64,000 nt of DNA from Bacillota bacterium (GTDB taxonomy: Bacteria > Bacillota > Desulfotomaculia > Desulfotomaculales > Desulfallaceae), in the NCBI GenBank assembly GCA_023439185.1, contig JAEXOR010000050.1, positions 56,475 through 120,474 on the forward strand, given 5' to 3'. The translations under genes were made by a program, and so were the position numbers. The notes under the pieces were generated by a model, which saw only the letters and a list, made by a program, of their open reading frames with translations, made no database searches and was not told where the DNA came from. How positions within the stretch are numbered: the stretch's first letter is position 1; the number at the start of each line of letters is the position of its first letter. Shown in pieces: positions 23,461 through 31,866 of this stretch.

Positions 23461-24611
23461 CTATTTAGTTGCAAGCTGTTCAAGCTGCTGCACACGCCCT
23501 TTCAAACCTTTGCACAAAGCATCCGTGCGCTGTTCATCAATATAGGGGGAATCCGAAAGCAAAGTCCGGAATTCCTCGTTAATATCTCTGAGGGCGGAAA
23601 AATCAATCCAGTCAAGGTTGCCGGCCAAAAGAACCTGCTGGGCATGGGTCGGTTTAAACGGATGGCTTGCCACATCGCCGTCCAGATCAATCATCATTAA
23701 AACCTGATCATGCCAAAGGCTTGTGCCGCTGTCAAAGACAAGGGCCGGTCCCATCCATGCCAGGGTATCCCATTGCGAACAGCGCCAAAGTTTGCCCAAT
23801 GGCGATCCGTGTTGGCAATAAGGAAGTCAAAAACCAGCAGGTAATTCAGAAATTCTTTCATCCCCGGAATACCGAGGTGTTCGCAGCACAGCAGGAAATG
23901 TTCATGCAATGAGTGATGGTTGCGCTTTTTTTTGCTTTTAATAATCCGATAAACACTGACCAGTTCCGTCTCAGGCGTAACGAAATTCTCGCATATGCTG
24001 TAGGAAATTTCATTTTCCCAAACGAGGCTATAAGACACGTAAGCAGCATGTTTTAAACGGCGGTGCAAAGCAGTCGCCAATGCTTCGTTAAGGGGTTCCT
24101 GCCGGAACGGGTTGCTTCCGGCTTTAACCAGGCAGCGTTTTCCATTAATAATTTTCCACTTTTTTCGGAGCCAACCTTCGGAAGTGTTGCACGGCGATAT
24201 CAAGTTAAGCTTCCCATGCAGAGAAGCCTGCCCGAAAAGCGCGTTGCCTACATCATCCGAAAAGGGGTGATGAAAAAAGTTTATCCGGTCCCAATCCAGG
24301 GGATTGGTTTTGGGGTTAATCCAATACTGATCGGAAAGACTCAGGCCATAACATTTTGTGAGCAGTTGTTCCGTGCGGGATAGATTCATAATGCCAAGGG
24401 CTTCCCGGATACCGGAACGGCTGGCCGGAATGGAACGTCCCCGCCACCACTCGTTCAGACTTTTTCTGTCCGGAAGTCCATTGATAATACTAACGCCGAC
24501 AGGAAGGTATTCCGGATGAATCACCCTGGTGACCTTAAGGATGGAGGCAGTATCAGCGTCTATATTCATTTCCACCACGGGGGTGCGCTTAATCATCAAG
24601 GTGCACTGCAT
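23461..24611 (-). pseudogene. HipA-like kinase-fold gene with a frameshift
   Basis: Two adjacent minus-strand frames make one protein. The first (24611 down to about 23775) begins MQCTLMIKRTPVVEMNIDAD and reaches LLVFDFLIANTDRHWANFGA, which contains the HipA-type catalytic Asp (NTDRHWxNFG). The second begins at DTLAWMGPALVFDSGTSLWH, the following metal-binding segment (FDSGTSLW). A single base is missing near 23775 (CGCAATGGGATACC). HipA proteins are Ser/Thr kinases of toxin-antitoxin systems; no HipB-type antitoxin is next to it, so this may be a stand-alone HipA-domain protein. It could be a true mutation or a sequencing error. Confidence 0.65.
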
Positions 24612-24639
24612 CGTTCATTCTACTCCAATACGGCTTTTG

Positions 24640-24727
24640 TTGCATTTAAGTTTACCATTTTTAACCTTTTGTTACAAGGGCATACCGGAGACCCCGGCAA
24701 AGCGTAACGCTGCCCGGGGCTTTTTTT
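24640..24727 (+). promoter_or_regulatory. Leader with strong intrinsic terminator before rph-like gene
   Basis: CCCCGG/CCGGGG and AGCG/CGCT stems form a hairpin (24690-24720) followed by seven Ts. No plus-strand gene precedes it, since the neighbour is on the minus strand. It therefore either ends an antisense transcript or acts as an attenuator between a promoter near 24620-24660 and the start at 24804. Confidence 0.5.
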
Positions 24728-24803
24728 AATCAAATATTCAGGGCACCGGTGTGGTTAAACTATGAAAAACCCCATACTGTGTACGAAGAAAGGGGACACC
24801 GGC

Positions 24804-27488
24804 ATGAATATACCGTCCAATTACGTGTTTTACTTTTCCGAAGTGGATAGAACAAGTCTGGCCGCCGTGGGGGGAAAGGGAGCAAATCTGGGCGAATTAA
24901 GCCGGGTTCCCGGTATTGCCGTGCCCGATGGTTTTTGTGTTTCCACCAAAGCCTATACGGATTTCACAGCCACCAGCAAGGATTTTGCCGCTATGATTAA
25001 ATCTTTATCGCTAATCAATATTGATGCACCCGAAGAGCTTAAAACAGCGGGAGAACGCATCCGGACTCACCTTGAGAACCTGGCCATTCCCGCTCCAATC
25101 CAACAGGATATAACCCGGACCTGGCACAAAACCGGCAGCCACCATGCCTATGCCATTCGCTCCAGCGCCACGGCAGAAGACTTGCCGGGGGCGTCTTTCG
25201 CCGGGCAGCAAGACACCTTTTTGAATATTAAAGGTGAAAAGAACATCATCAATTGCATCAGAAAATGCTGGGCCTCCCTGTTCACCGACCGGGCCATCGT
25301 TTACCGCCAAAGGAATGGTTTTCAACATGATCAGGTATTGCTGGCCGTGGTGGTGCAGCGAATGGTCTTTCCCGATGTATCGGGGATCATGTTTACCGCC
25401 AATCCGGTGACCGGCAACCGGAAAATCGTATCCATTGATGCCGGTTTCGGCCTGGGTGAAGCCCTGGTGTCAGGGATCGTTTCCGCCGATTTGTACCAGA
25501 TTAAATCCGGCAGGTTGATCAAAAAACAAATTGCCAAAAAAGAAACCGCCATTTATGCCCGGCCCGAGGGCGGAACATATCAAGCGGCAATCCCGGGCGA
25601 CAGGCAAACAGTCCCGGCCTTATCCGATGAGCAAGCCATCAGGCTGGCCCGGATGGGACGTGTTATTGAAGAACACTTCGGTTCTCCCCAGGACATCGAG
25701 TGGTGTTTCGCCGATAACACAAGTTGGGGACATTCCGATTTATTTATTGTGCAGAGCCGGCCGATAACTACCCTCTACCCCGTTCCCGTAACCGCTGATG
25801 GCCAACTCCATCTGTTCATATCCCTCGGTCATGCGCAGATGATGACCGAAGCCATGAAGCCCCTGGGAATATCGGTGCTCAGGACCATGGCTCCCGCCGG
25901 TAAAAGTTCGCCGCGGGCAGAGAGCGGTTGGCTGCGCGAAGCCGGCGGAAGGTTGTACCTTGATATCGCTCCCCTGCTTATGTACCCTCAGGTTGGCAAG
26001 CAGCTGCCCGGGCTGCTGTTTAATATCGACGAGACCATCAGCCGGGCGGTGCGGGAATTTATCCGGCGGGAAGATTTCCGGGCCGCGATGCGGCAAGCCG
26101 GTAAAAAAGCGGAGTTTGCCCTGGTAAAAAAGGTCTTTCCCACCGCTTTTACCATTCTCAAAAATATCTTGTACCGTGACAATTACGGGGCCATTAATGA
26201 GATAAACGGGTTTATCGCCGCTAAAGTCAAGGAAAACAAGACCAGGCTGCAAGAAGTGTCTGGTGCGGACAAAATAACACGGATTCAGGAAATACTGTCC
26301 GCCTTGCTGCCGGCGTTTGTTGCAAAGGCGGCCCCATATTTAGCCCCCGCGATTATCACTTATAAGCTGATTGAGAGACTGTCCCTGAAGTGGCTGGGTG
26401 ACACGACCGAATTGGGCGGCATCGGCAAATCCCCGCCGGGCAATGTGACCACTGAAATGGGATTGGCGCTGGGCGACGCAGCCGACGTCGTGCGCAATTA
26501 TCCGGCGGTGATTGAATACCTGAAACAGGCGGCAGACGAAACATTTTGGGACGGCTTACGGGCCGTTCCCGGCGGAGAAGACGTGCTGCCCGTTTTCCTG
26601 GCTTTCTTTGCCCGATACGGGATGCGGGGGACGGGAGAAATCGACGTAACCCGGCCGCGGTGGCGTGAAGTGCCGACCCAACTAGTTCCTGCTATTTTGA
26701 GTCACATGCACAGGATCAGGCCCGGACAGCACCGCCTTGATTTCCAGGCCGGCCAGGCAGAGGCCGAACTAGCCGCCAAAAAGCTGCTGGAGCGCCTGCG
26801 GCAGAAGCCCCGGGGGTCCTTCAAGGCCGGGCGCATGCGGCGGTTGATTAAAGTACACCGCTCATTAATCGGGATCAGGGAACATCCAAAGTATTATATT
26901 GTGCAGAATTTGGATCTGTGCAAACAGGCCCTATTGCAGGAGGCCGATGAACTTGTTGCAGCCAAAATCCTCAGGCACCGGGAAGAAATTTTTTGGCTGT
27001 CCCTGGCGGAAATCAAAGCGGTAATCGACACCCGGCAGTTGGACCGCAATGTGATTATCAGGCGCCGGGAGAAGTTCCGGCATGATGCCGGACTTACTCC
27101 TCCCCGGGTCATCACCGGTGAGGGAGAAATCATTACCCCCAAGCCCGGCGGCAACGTTCCGCCGGGCGCGCTGGCCGGGAGTCCGGTATCGGCGGGAATC
27201 GTCGAAGGTCGGGCCCGGGTGGTCCTGAAGTTGGAAGAGGCTAAAATGGAACAAGGGGATATCCTGGTGGCACCATACACCGATCCGGCCTGGACGCCGT
27301 TATTCCCCCTCGCGGCCGGGTTGGTGACGGAAGTGGGCGGCCTGATGACCCATGGCGCGGTGGTGGCCCGGGAATATGGCATTCCAGCAGTGGTGGGGGT
27401 GGATAATGCCACGCGTAAAATTCAAAATGGACAAAAAATCCGGGTGGACGGCACCCGGGGGCTTGTTGAGATTATTGAAAAAGTTTAA
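24804..27488 (+). CDS. rph: Rifampin phosphotransferase / PEP-synthase-like enzyme
   Basis: 894 residues from ATG 24804 (AAAGGGG site); the longer frame from 24762 lacks one. An N-terminal ATP-grasp domain (about 1-320: VGGKGANLGELSRVPGIAVP, YAIRSSATAEDLPGASFAGQ, DIEWCF, FIVQSRPITT), a middle substrate-binding domain (about 330-750) and a C-terminal swivelling phospho-His domain with GGLMTHGAVVAREYGIPAVV. This order and length fit rifampin phosphotransferase (Rph), which inactivates rifamycins using ATP. PEP synthases have a C-terminal TIM-barrel PEP domain instead. The phosphoacceptor is the His in MTHG. Function against rifamycins is inferred from the family; related enzymes of unknown substrate exist. 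It stands alone. Confidence 0.75.
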   Translation: MNIPSNYVFYFSEVDRTSLAAVGGKGANLGELSRVPGIAVPDGFCVSTKAYTDFTATSKDFAAMIKSLSLINIDAPEELKTAGERIRTHLENLAIPAPIQQDITRTWHKTGSHHAYAIRSSATAEDLPGASFAGQQDTFLNIKGEKNIINCIRKCWASLFTDRAIVYRQRNGFQHDQVLLAVVVQRMVFPDVSGIMFTANPVTGNRKIVSIDAGFGLGEALVSGIVSADLYQIKSGRLIKKQIAKKETAIYARPEGGTYQAAIPGDRQTVPALSDEQAIRLARMGRVIEEHFGSPQDIEWCFADNTSWGHSDLFIVQSRPITTLYPVPVTADGQLHLFISLGHAQMMTEAMKPLGISVLRTMAPAGKSSPRAESGWLREAGGRLYLDIAPLLMYPQVGKQLPGLLFNIDETISRAVREFIRREDFRAAMRQAGKKAEFALVKKVFPTAFTILKNILYRDNYGAINEINGFIAAKVKENKTRLQEVSGADKITRIQEILSALLPAFVAKAAPYLAPAIITYKLIERLSLKWLGDTTELGGIGKSPPGNVTTEMGLALGDAADVVRNYPAVIEYLKQAADETFWDGLRAVPGGEDVLPVFLAFFARYGMRGTGEIDVTRPRWREVPTQLVPAILSHMHRIRPGQHRLDFQAGQAEAELAAKKLLERLRQKPRGSFKAGRMRRLIKVHRSLIGIREHPKYYIVQNLDLCKQALLQEADELVAAKILRHREEIFWLSLAEIKAVIDTRQLDRNVIIRRREKFRHDAGLTPPRVITGEGEIITPKPGGNVPPGALAGSPVSAGIVEGRARVVLKLEEAKMEQGDILVAPYTDPAWTPLFPLAAGLVTEVGGLMTHGAVVAREYGIPAVVGVDNATRKIQNGQKIRVDGTRGLVEIIEKV

Positions 27489-27518
27489 ATTTTGACACTT
27501 TTTTCGATTTTTTGAGCG

Positions 27519-27585
27519 ATTTTTCAACAAATTACATAATAATTCCAATTTTTACAAAGGAAAATTATATATTATGTTGAAAAAT
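27519..27585. repeat. Large imperfect inverted repeat upstream of hydrogenase-MCP gene
   Basis: Arms ATTTTTCAACA (27519) and TGTTGAAAAAT (27575) are perfect complements and extend inwards (CATAATAATTCC against GGAAAATTATATATTATG). The dyad ends 40 bases before the start codon; it could be an operator or a 5'-UTR hairpin. Confidence 0.6.
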
Positions 27586-27625
27586 ATAACCGGTTAACGA
27601 TAATTTTAGGGGGTCAGGTTACAAG

Positions 27626-29476
27626 TTGGAAAGAACAAAAGGGGTAGTACATACCATAGAAGAAAAATGCGCCGGCTGCAATAAGTGTATCTTGGAATGC
27701 CCTGTGGAGTTTACCAACATTGCCTACCTAAAAGACGGCCAAAACAAAATTAAAGTTGATACCGCCAGATGCATTAACTGCGGGCACTGCATAGATATAT
27801 GCGACCACGACGCCCGGGATTACTACGATGATACCGAAGCTTTTTTTGAGGATTTAAAAAGCGGGCAAAGGATATCCGTTTTAGCCGCGCCGGCACTGAG
27901 GTTAAATTTTGACAACTACAAAAAGTTATTCGGTCTTTTAAAAAGCCTTGGCGTGCATATGATTTACGACGTTTCATTCGGCGCCGACATTACCACCTGG
28001 GCTTATTTAAAGGCCATTGAGGAACGGGGTTTAAAGTCGGTGGTCGCTCAACCCTGCCCCCCCGTTGTCAATTACGCGCAAAAAATCAACACCAACATAA
28101 TGAAATACCTGGCCCCGATACATAGCCCGATGATGTGTTCCGCCGTTTATATCAAAAAATACCTTAAAGTAACCGACAGCCTGGCCTTTCTATCCCCCTG
28201 CATATCCAAAATAAACGAAATCAGCGATAAGAATACCGGCGGGTTAATTAAATATAACGTCACCTATAAAAAGCTGAAGCAATACCTGCGGCAAAAAGGA
28301 ATCAACCTTGACTCATACACTGAAAAGGACTTCGACGATGACTGCGGCCTTGGACTGGTATTCAGCAGGCCGGGCGGACTGCGGGAAAATGTGGAATTCC
28401 ACCTGGGACCAGCCTGGGTTAAACAAATCGAAGGGGTCACCCATGCCTATCATTACCTTGAGGAATACAGCAACCGGGGCAATAACGGCAAAAACATTCC
28501 CTTGGTAGTTGATGTTTTAAACTGCATCAACGGCTGCAATCTCGGCACCGGCACCGAAAAAAATATCCCGGTGGACGAAATTGACTACAAAATGAACGCC
28601 TTAAAACAGCAAAAGATAGCTGAAAAATCTAAAAAGAAATTTATGGGCCGAAAATCCTATACGCTGTTTGAAAAATTCAACCGGGAACTGAACTTAGATG
28701 ACTTTGTAAGAAATTATGAGGACAGATCAAGGGAAATTAAAAACCTGGAGCCTCCGCCGGGAGAAATTAACCAAATTTTCTTAAACCTGTATAAGGAAAC
28801 CGAGAGTTCCAGGAACATCAATTGTTTTTCCTGCGGGTACGGCAGTTGTAAAGAATTTGCCAAGGCCATATTCAATGAAGTGAACCATTATCAAAACTGC
28901 ATTAATTACAACCGCACCGGCATGGAAATGATGGCCAACGAAAAATCCCTCAGAGAGAGTTTGAAGGAGAAGGTTTCGGGTATTATCAGTTCCATGAGTC
29001 AGTTGGCGGCCGCCAATGAAGATAATGTGCGCGGGGCCAACAACGTGGAAATGCAAACCGACGCCGTTTTAAAAATGGCCGATGTTTTAAAGCAGACAGT
29101 TGACGAAGTAAAAGACAAGCTGCTGGGCATCGCCAACATATCGCAGGACATCATCGGCATCGCCGAGCAGACCAACCTGCTGGCCCTCAACGCGTCAATA
29201 GAAGCCGCCCGGGCCGGGGAACACGGACGCGGTTTCGCGGTGGTGGCCGAGGAGGTCCGCAAGCTCTCGGACAACACCAAAAACACGGTGGACTCGGTGC
29301 GCGACAACGAGCGGGTGGCCATTGCCAATATCGAAAAAATCATCAATATGGTCGATGAGCTTGATAACAAAGTCAGGATGGTGGACGAAGAGATCGGCAA
29401 CATGGTGGGCAACGCTGAACAATTGTCGGCCAGGGAACAGGAGATAGTAACGCTGGCCCAGTCCCTGGTGGAGTAG
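27626..29476 (+). CDS. [FeFe]-hydrogenase-like sensor fused to chemoreceptor signalling domain
   Basis: 616 residues; TTG 27626 start with AGGGGG upstream. Two [4Fe-4S] motifs at the N-terminus (CAGCNKCILECP, CINCGHCIDICDHDA), then an [FeFe]-hydrogenase H-cluster domain (about 75-345) whose four cluster-binding cysteines appear in QPCPPV, LSPCISKINE and NCINGCNLGTG. A further Fe-S-like motif follows (NCFSCGYGSC, about 395), then a methyl-accepting chemotaxis signalling domain (about 440-616, with EQTNLLALNASIEAARAGEH and GRGFAVVAEEVRKLS). There are no membrane spans, so it is a soluble receptor. It probably senses H2 or redox state and signals to CheA/CheW-like partners or another output. The L1 motif (QPCPP instead of TSCCP) differs from catalytic enzymes, as in sensory hydrogenases. 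Confidence 0.9.
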   Translation: MERTKGVVHTIEEKCAGCNKCILECPVEFTNIAYLKDGQNKIKVDTARCINCGHCIDICDHDARDYYDDTEAFFEDLKSGQRISVLAAPALRLNFDNYKKLFGLLKSLGVHMIYDVSFGADITTWAYLKAIEERGLKSVVAQPCPPVVNYAQKINTNIMKYLAPIHSPMMCSAVYIKKYLKVTDSLAFLSPCISKINEISDKNTGGLIKYNVTYKKLKQYLRQKGINLDSYTEKDFDDDCGLGLVFSRPGGLRENVEFHLGPAWVKQIEGVTHAYHYLEEYSNRGNNGKNIPLVVDVLNCINGCNLGTGTEKNIPVDEIDYKMNALKQQKIAEKSKKKFMGRKSYTLFEKFNRELNLDDFVRNYEDRSREIKNLEPPPGEINQIFLNLYKETESSRNINCFSCGYGSCKEFAKAIFNEVNHYQNCINYNRTGMEMMANEKSLRESLKEKVSGIISSMSQLAAANEDNVRGANNVEMQTDAVLKMADVLKQTVDEVKDKLLGIANISQDIIGIAEQTNLLALNASIEAARAGEHGRGFAVVAEEVRKLSDNTKNTVDSVRDNERVAIANIEKIINMVDELDNKVRMVDEEIGNMVGNAEQLSAREQEIVTLAQSLVE

Positions 29477-29483
29477 CCATTTA

Positions 29484-29538
29484 AATATAATCATATCTCA
29501 TTTAATATGATCATGATTTTAGCAAATATGATCATATT
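29484..29538. promoter_or_regulatory. Three 14-bp palindromic repeats spaced 20-21 bp
   Basis: AATATAATCATATC (29484), AATATGATCATGAT (29504) and AATATGATCATATT (29525). The last is a perfect palindrome. The 20- and 21-base steps put the sites on the same face of the helix, two turns apart. They lie between the hydrogenase-MCP stop codon and its terminator. Confidence 0.65.
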
Positions 29539-29550
29539 CATCTGATAATT

Positions 29551-29582
29551 ACGCCGGGAGTTCACCCCGGCGATTTTTTTTT
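29551..29582 (+). terminator. Intrinsic terminator after hydrogenase-MCP gene
   Basis: CGCCGGG, AGTTCAC, CCCGGCG and a run of eight or more Ts. Confidence 0.9.
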
Positions 29583-29677
29583 GGAACATTTGATTTAAAA
29601 ACATTTGATGGTATATTATATAATTGCCTTATAAGTTAATATGTGCCAGTCAATATCATTGGGAGAGGGTTTCCATT

Positions 29678-30262
29678 TTGAATAAAGAAACCATTGTGGC
29701 AAAGATAAAAAGCGGTGACGTCCAGGCGCTTAAAATTGTTTATGAGCTATTCTACAGGCCTGTTTTCCAAGCTGCTTATTTTATCACCCAGGACACGGGC
29801 TTGGCCGAAGATACTGTCCATGATGTCTTCCTTAAGCTTAAATACAAAATAGAGCAGCTTAAAGACCCTTCCAAACTGGAGGCATGGCTATGTCGTATGG
29901 CTGCAAATAATGCCAGGGATATTATCCGCCGTCGTTCAAAAAACATCCTTTGCTTGGAAATCCGGGGTGTTCACTCGGATAGCCAGCTATCATCCCCGGA
30001 AACCCTTTTTCTTTTAGAGGCGGATAAAGAAATGATTAAGCAAAAAATTAATAGCCTTCAACCGGAGTTCCGGCAAATACTATATCTTAAATATTATAAA
30101 GAAATGTCCTACGAGGAAATTTGCACAGCCCTGGGATTGCCGATGGGAACTGTAAAGTCCCGCCTTTTTCACGCCAAGCAGAAATTCAAAAAAGTATTAG
30201 AGTCTGAAATCGATATCCCGCAACAAAATACCGTGAAAGTTAACCCGGAAGAGGCGAAATAA
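29678..30262 (+). CDS. ECF-type RNA polymerase sigma factor
   Basis: 194 residues from TTG 29678 (GAGAGGG in front). Region 2 (ALKIVYELFYRPVFQAAYFI, then AEDTVHDVFLKLKYKI) binds the -10 element and core polymerase. Region 4 (LQPEFRQILYLKYYKEMSYE, EICTALGLPMGTVKSRLFHA) is the helix-turn-helix that reads the -35. The next gene starts 2 bases after the stop and looks like its membrane anti-sigma partner. The upstream region has repeated AACATTTGAT blocks. The stimulus is unknown. Confidence 0.9.
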   Translation: MNKETIVAKIKSGDVQALKIVYELFYRPVFQAAYFITQDTGLAEDTVHDVFLKLKYKIEQLKDPSKLEAWLCRMAANNARDIIRRRSKNILCLEIRGVHSDSQLSSPETLFLLEADKEMIKQKINSLQPEFRQILYLKYYKEMSYEEICTALGLPMGTVKSRLFHAKQKFKKVLESEIDIPQQNTVKVNPEEAK

Positions 30263-30264
30263 TC

Positions 30265-31044
30265 ATGAGACATTATTCCGATTCAGAGCTTGAGCAAATA
30301 ATCAAAGAAGCGATACGGAAAGAGGTTGAATCGGCTGTCCCTCCCCCGTTGGAAGAATCATGGGCAAAGTTTGAAAAAAAGCTTCAGGAACGGGAGAAAG
30401 CTTTACAAAAAACTAAAAAGAAATCTTTATTATTTAAGCTGGCTGCATCTGCCGGGATAATAATGGTTTTAACCACTGCCTTTGCTGTATCGACTCCTGA
30501 AAATGCCCGGGCCATAGGAGAAAAAATACTCTATTCGGTAGAAACCCTGCTCGGCGGCACACAAATGAATGTCAGAACCGGTTACAAGCACAGTGAGCCT
30601 GGTCAATTGCCACCACCAGAGGAAGGTTTTTCAGAACTCCCTCTTGAGAAAGAAAAAATTATTTCCCTGGAAGAAATGAAAAAGATATCTCCTTTTCCGG
30701 TTTTAGTTCCCGGGTATATTCCAGCCGGCTATACCCTTGACCATATTGAATTTCAGCCCATGGCAGAACCCCTGGCAAAAATCAGCCTGTTGTATAACAA
30801 CTCGAATGGAAATGAAATTGTGCTTGAAGAGATAAATGTTCCGAATGGCTATGTGCAGGGACACGGGTATGATATTGAAGACGCTGTCACAGAGGACATC
30901 AAGGTGGGTAAAAACACCGGCCAATTGTTTTTATTTAAGGATGAGAGCCTTCGAATGACCTGGATAAATAACAGTGTATTGTTTACTCTGAATGGTAAGG
31001 TATCCAAAAAGGAAGCTCTTAAAATAGCCGAATCCATGGAATAA
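30265..31044 (+). CDS. Membrane anti-sigma-like protein, DUF4367 type
   Basis: 259 residues. A cytosolic N-terminal helix-rich segment (about 1-55), one membrane helix (LLFKLAASAGIIMVLTTAFA) and an external beta-rich domain (about 130-259: FPVLVPGYIPAGYTLDHIEF, LLYNNSNGNEIVLEEINV) typical of DUF4367 proteins that follow ECF sigma genes. Translational coupling to the sigma gene and the topology suggest it holds the sigma factor at the membrane. No zinc-binding HxxxCxxC motif is seen in the N-terminal part, so the contact would not be of the ZAS type. Confidence 0.75.
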   Translation: MRHYSDSELEQIIKEAIRKEVESAVPPPLEESWAKFEKKLQEREKALQKTKKKSLLFKLAASAGIIMVLTTAFAVSTPENARAIGEKILYSVETLLGGTQMNVRTGYKHSEPGQLPPPEEGFSELPLEKEKIISLEEMKKISPFPVLVPGYIPAGYTLDHIEFQPMAEPLAKISLLYNNSNGNEIVLEEINVPNGYVQGHGYDIEDAVTEDIKVGKNTGQLFLFKDESLRMTWINNSVLFTLNGKVSKKEALKIAESME

Positions 31045-31045
31045 A

Positions 31046-31075
31046 ACGGGGCACACCGAGTACCCCGTTTTTAAT
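31046..31075 (+). terminator. Intrinsic terminator of sigma/anti-sigma operon
   Basis: CGGGGCACACCGAGTACCCCG followed in part by TTTTT; the stem is CGGGG/CCCCG with a 10-11-base loop. Confidence 0.8.
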
Positions 31076-31079
31076 TATT

Positions 31080-31544
31080 CTACTCCACATAATAAGAATC
31101 GGAATAAGACTTCGCAGATTCGGTGGTCCCATTATGAGTCAAACTATGCTCCGCCCTAATCCTGTAATAGTATCCCTGTAACACATTCAAACCCTTCAGT
31201 CCTTCAGCCTTAGAGGCATTATATTTCTCAAAGGGCCAACCTCCCAAGTCGACCCAAGTGCTGCCGTTCCAACGCTGTAGATATAGCTTAACCATTATAT
31301 AGTCCACATTTTGATATGCCCGGGTGTAACCGGTTAGGTTAATATTGCCGCCTCCGCTAAGAGTGAGACTGCAATTCCAGTCTCGTAGGTACTGCAAAGA
31401 CTCAATTCCAATTTCCTTGTACGCTTTACTTTGCTCCGGCAGCGGCATCTTTAAATCAGGCTGCCCGGCATATGCAACGCCGGTTGCCGCTAGAAAAACA
31501 ATCATCAACACCAACAAAACAAATCTCCAAAACCCTTTCTTCAT
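31080..31544 (-). CDS. Small secreted protein (DUF6147-like)
   Basis: 154 residues from ATG 31544 with AAAGGGGGAAG upstream. A signal peptide (GFWRFVLLVLMIVFLAATGV ending AYA) is followed by a beta-rich domain: WNCSLTLSGGGNINLTGYTR, VDYIMVKLYLQRWNGSTWVD, YYYRIRAEHSLTHNGTTESA. The pattern resembles small secreted Firmicutes proteins of the DUF6147 type with unknown function. It converges on the sigma/anti-sigma operon. Confidence 0.6.
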   Translation of the reverse strand: MKKGFWRFVLLVLMIVFLAATGVAYAGQPDLKMPLPEQSKAYKEIGIESLQYLRDWNCSLTLSGGGNINLTGYTRAYQNVDYIMVKLYLQRWNGSTWVDLGGWPFEKYNASKAEGLKGLNVLQGYYYRIRAEHSLTHNGTTESAKSYSDSYYVE

Positions 31545-31603
31545 GCCACACTTCCCCCTTTCCAAATTAAAAACGCTAACATAAGACGTTTCAAAACAGG
31601 ATC

Positions 31604-31660
31604 AGGTTCAAAATCCCATTAAAAAATTTTAAAAACTTTTTTGGGATTTTTTTGAACCTA
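31604..31660. repeat. Long stem-loop in the divergent intergenic region
   Basis: AGGTTCAAAATCCCA and TGGGATTTTTTTGAACCT pair around an AT-rich loop. It lies between the divergently transcribed secreted-protein genes (31544 and 31867), so it could be an operator or a leader structure. The rest of this 320-base gap is AT-rich without a gene. Confidence 0.5.
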
Positions 31661-31866
31661 AAATCATTTTCATTCGTCTTATAGTGATTTATGTTTTTCA
31701 GGTAGGACGTAGCAGTAAAATTTGGGAGGTGAAAATGACGGTATAATAATAATATAGACTAATCATACAGTAATTTTTTTAATTAAAACAGTATGTTCCA
31801 AAAAATAGGACAGCGAACAGATTTAATTAAATAATAACAATTAATTAAAAAAATGGAGGGTTATAA

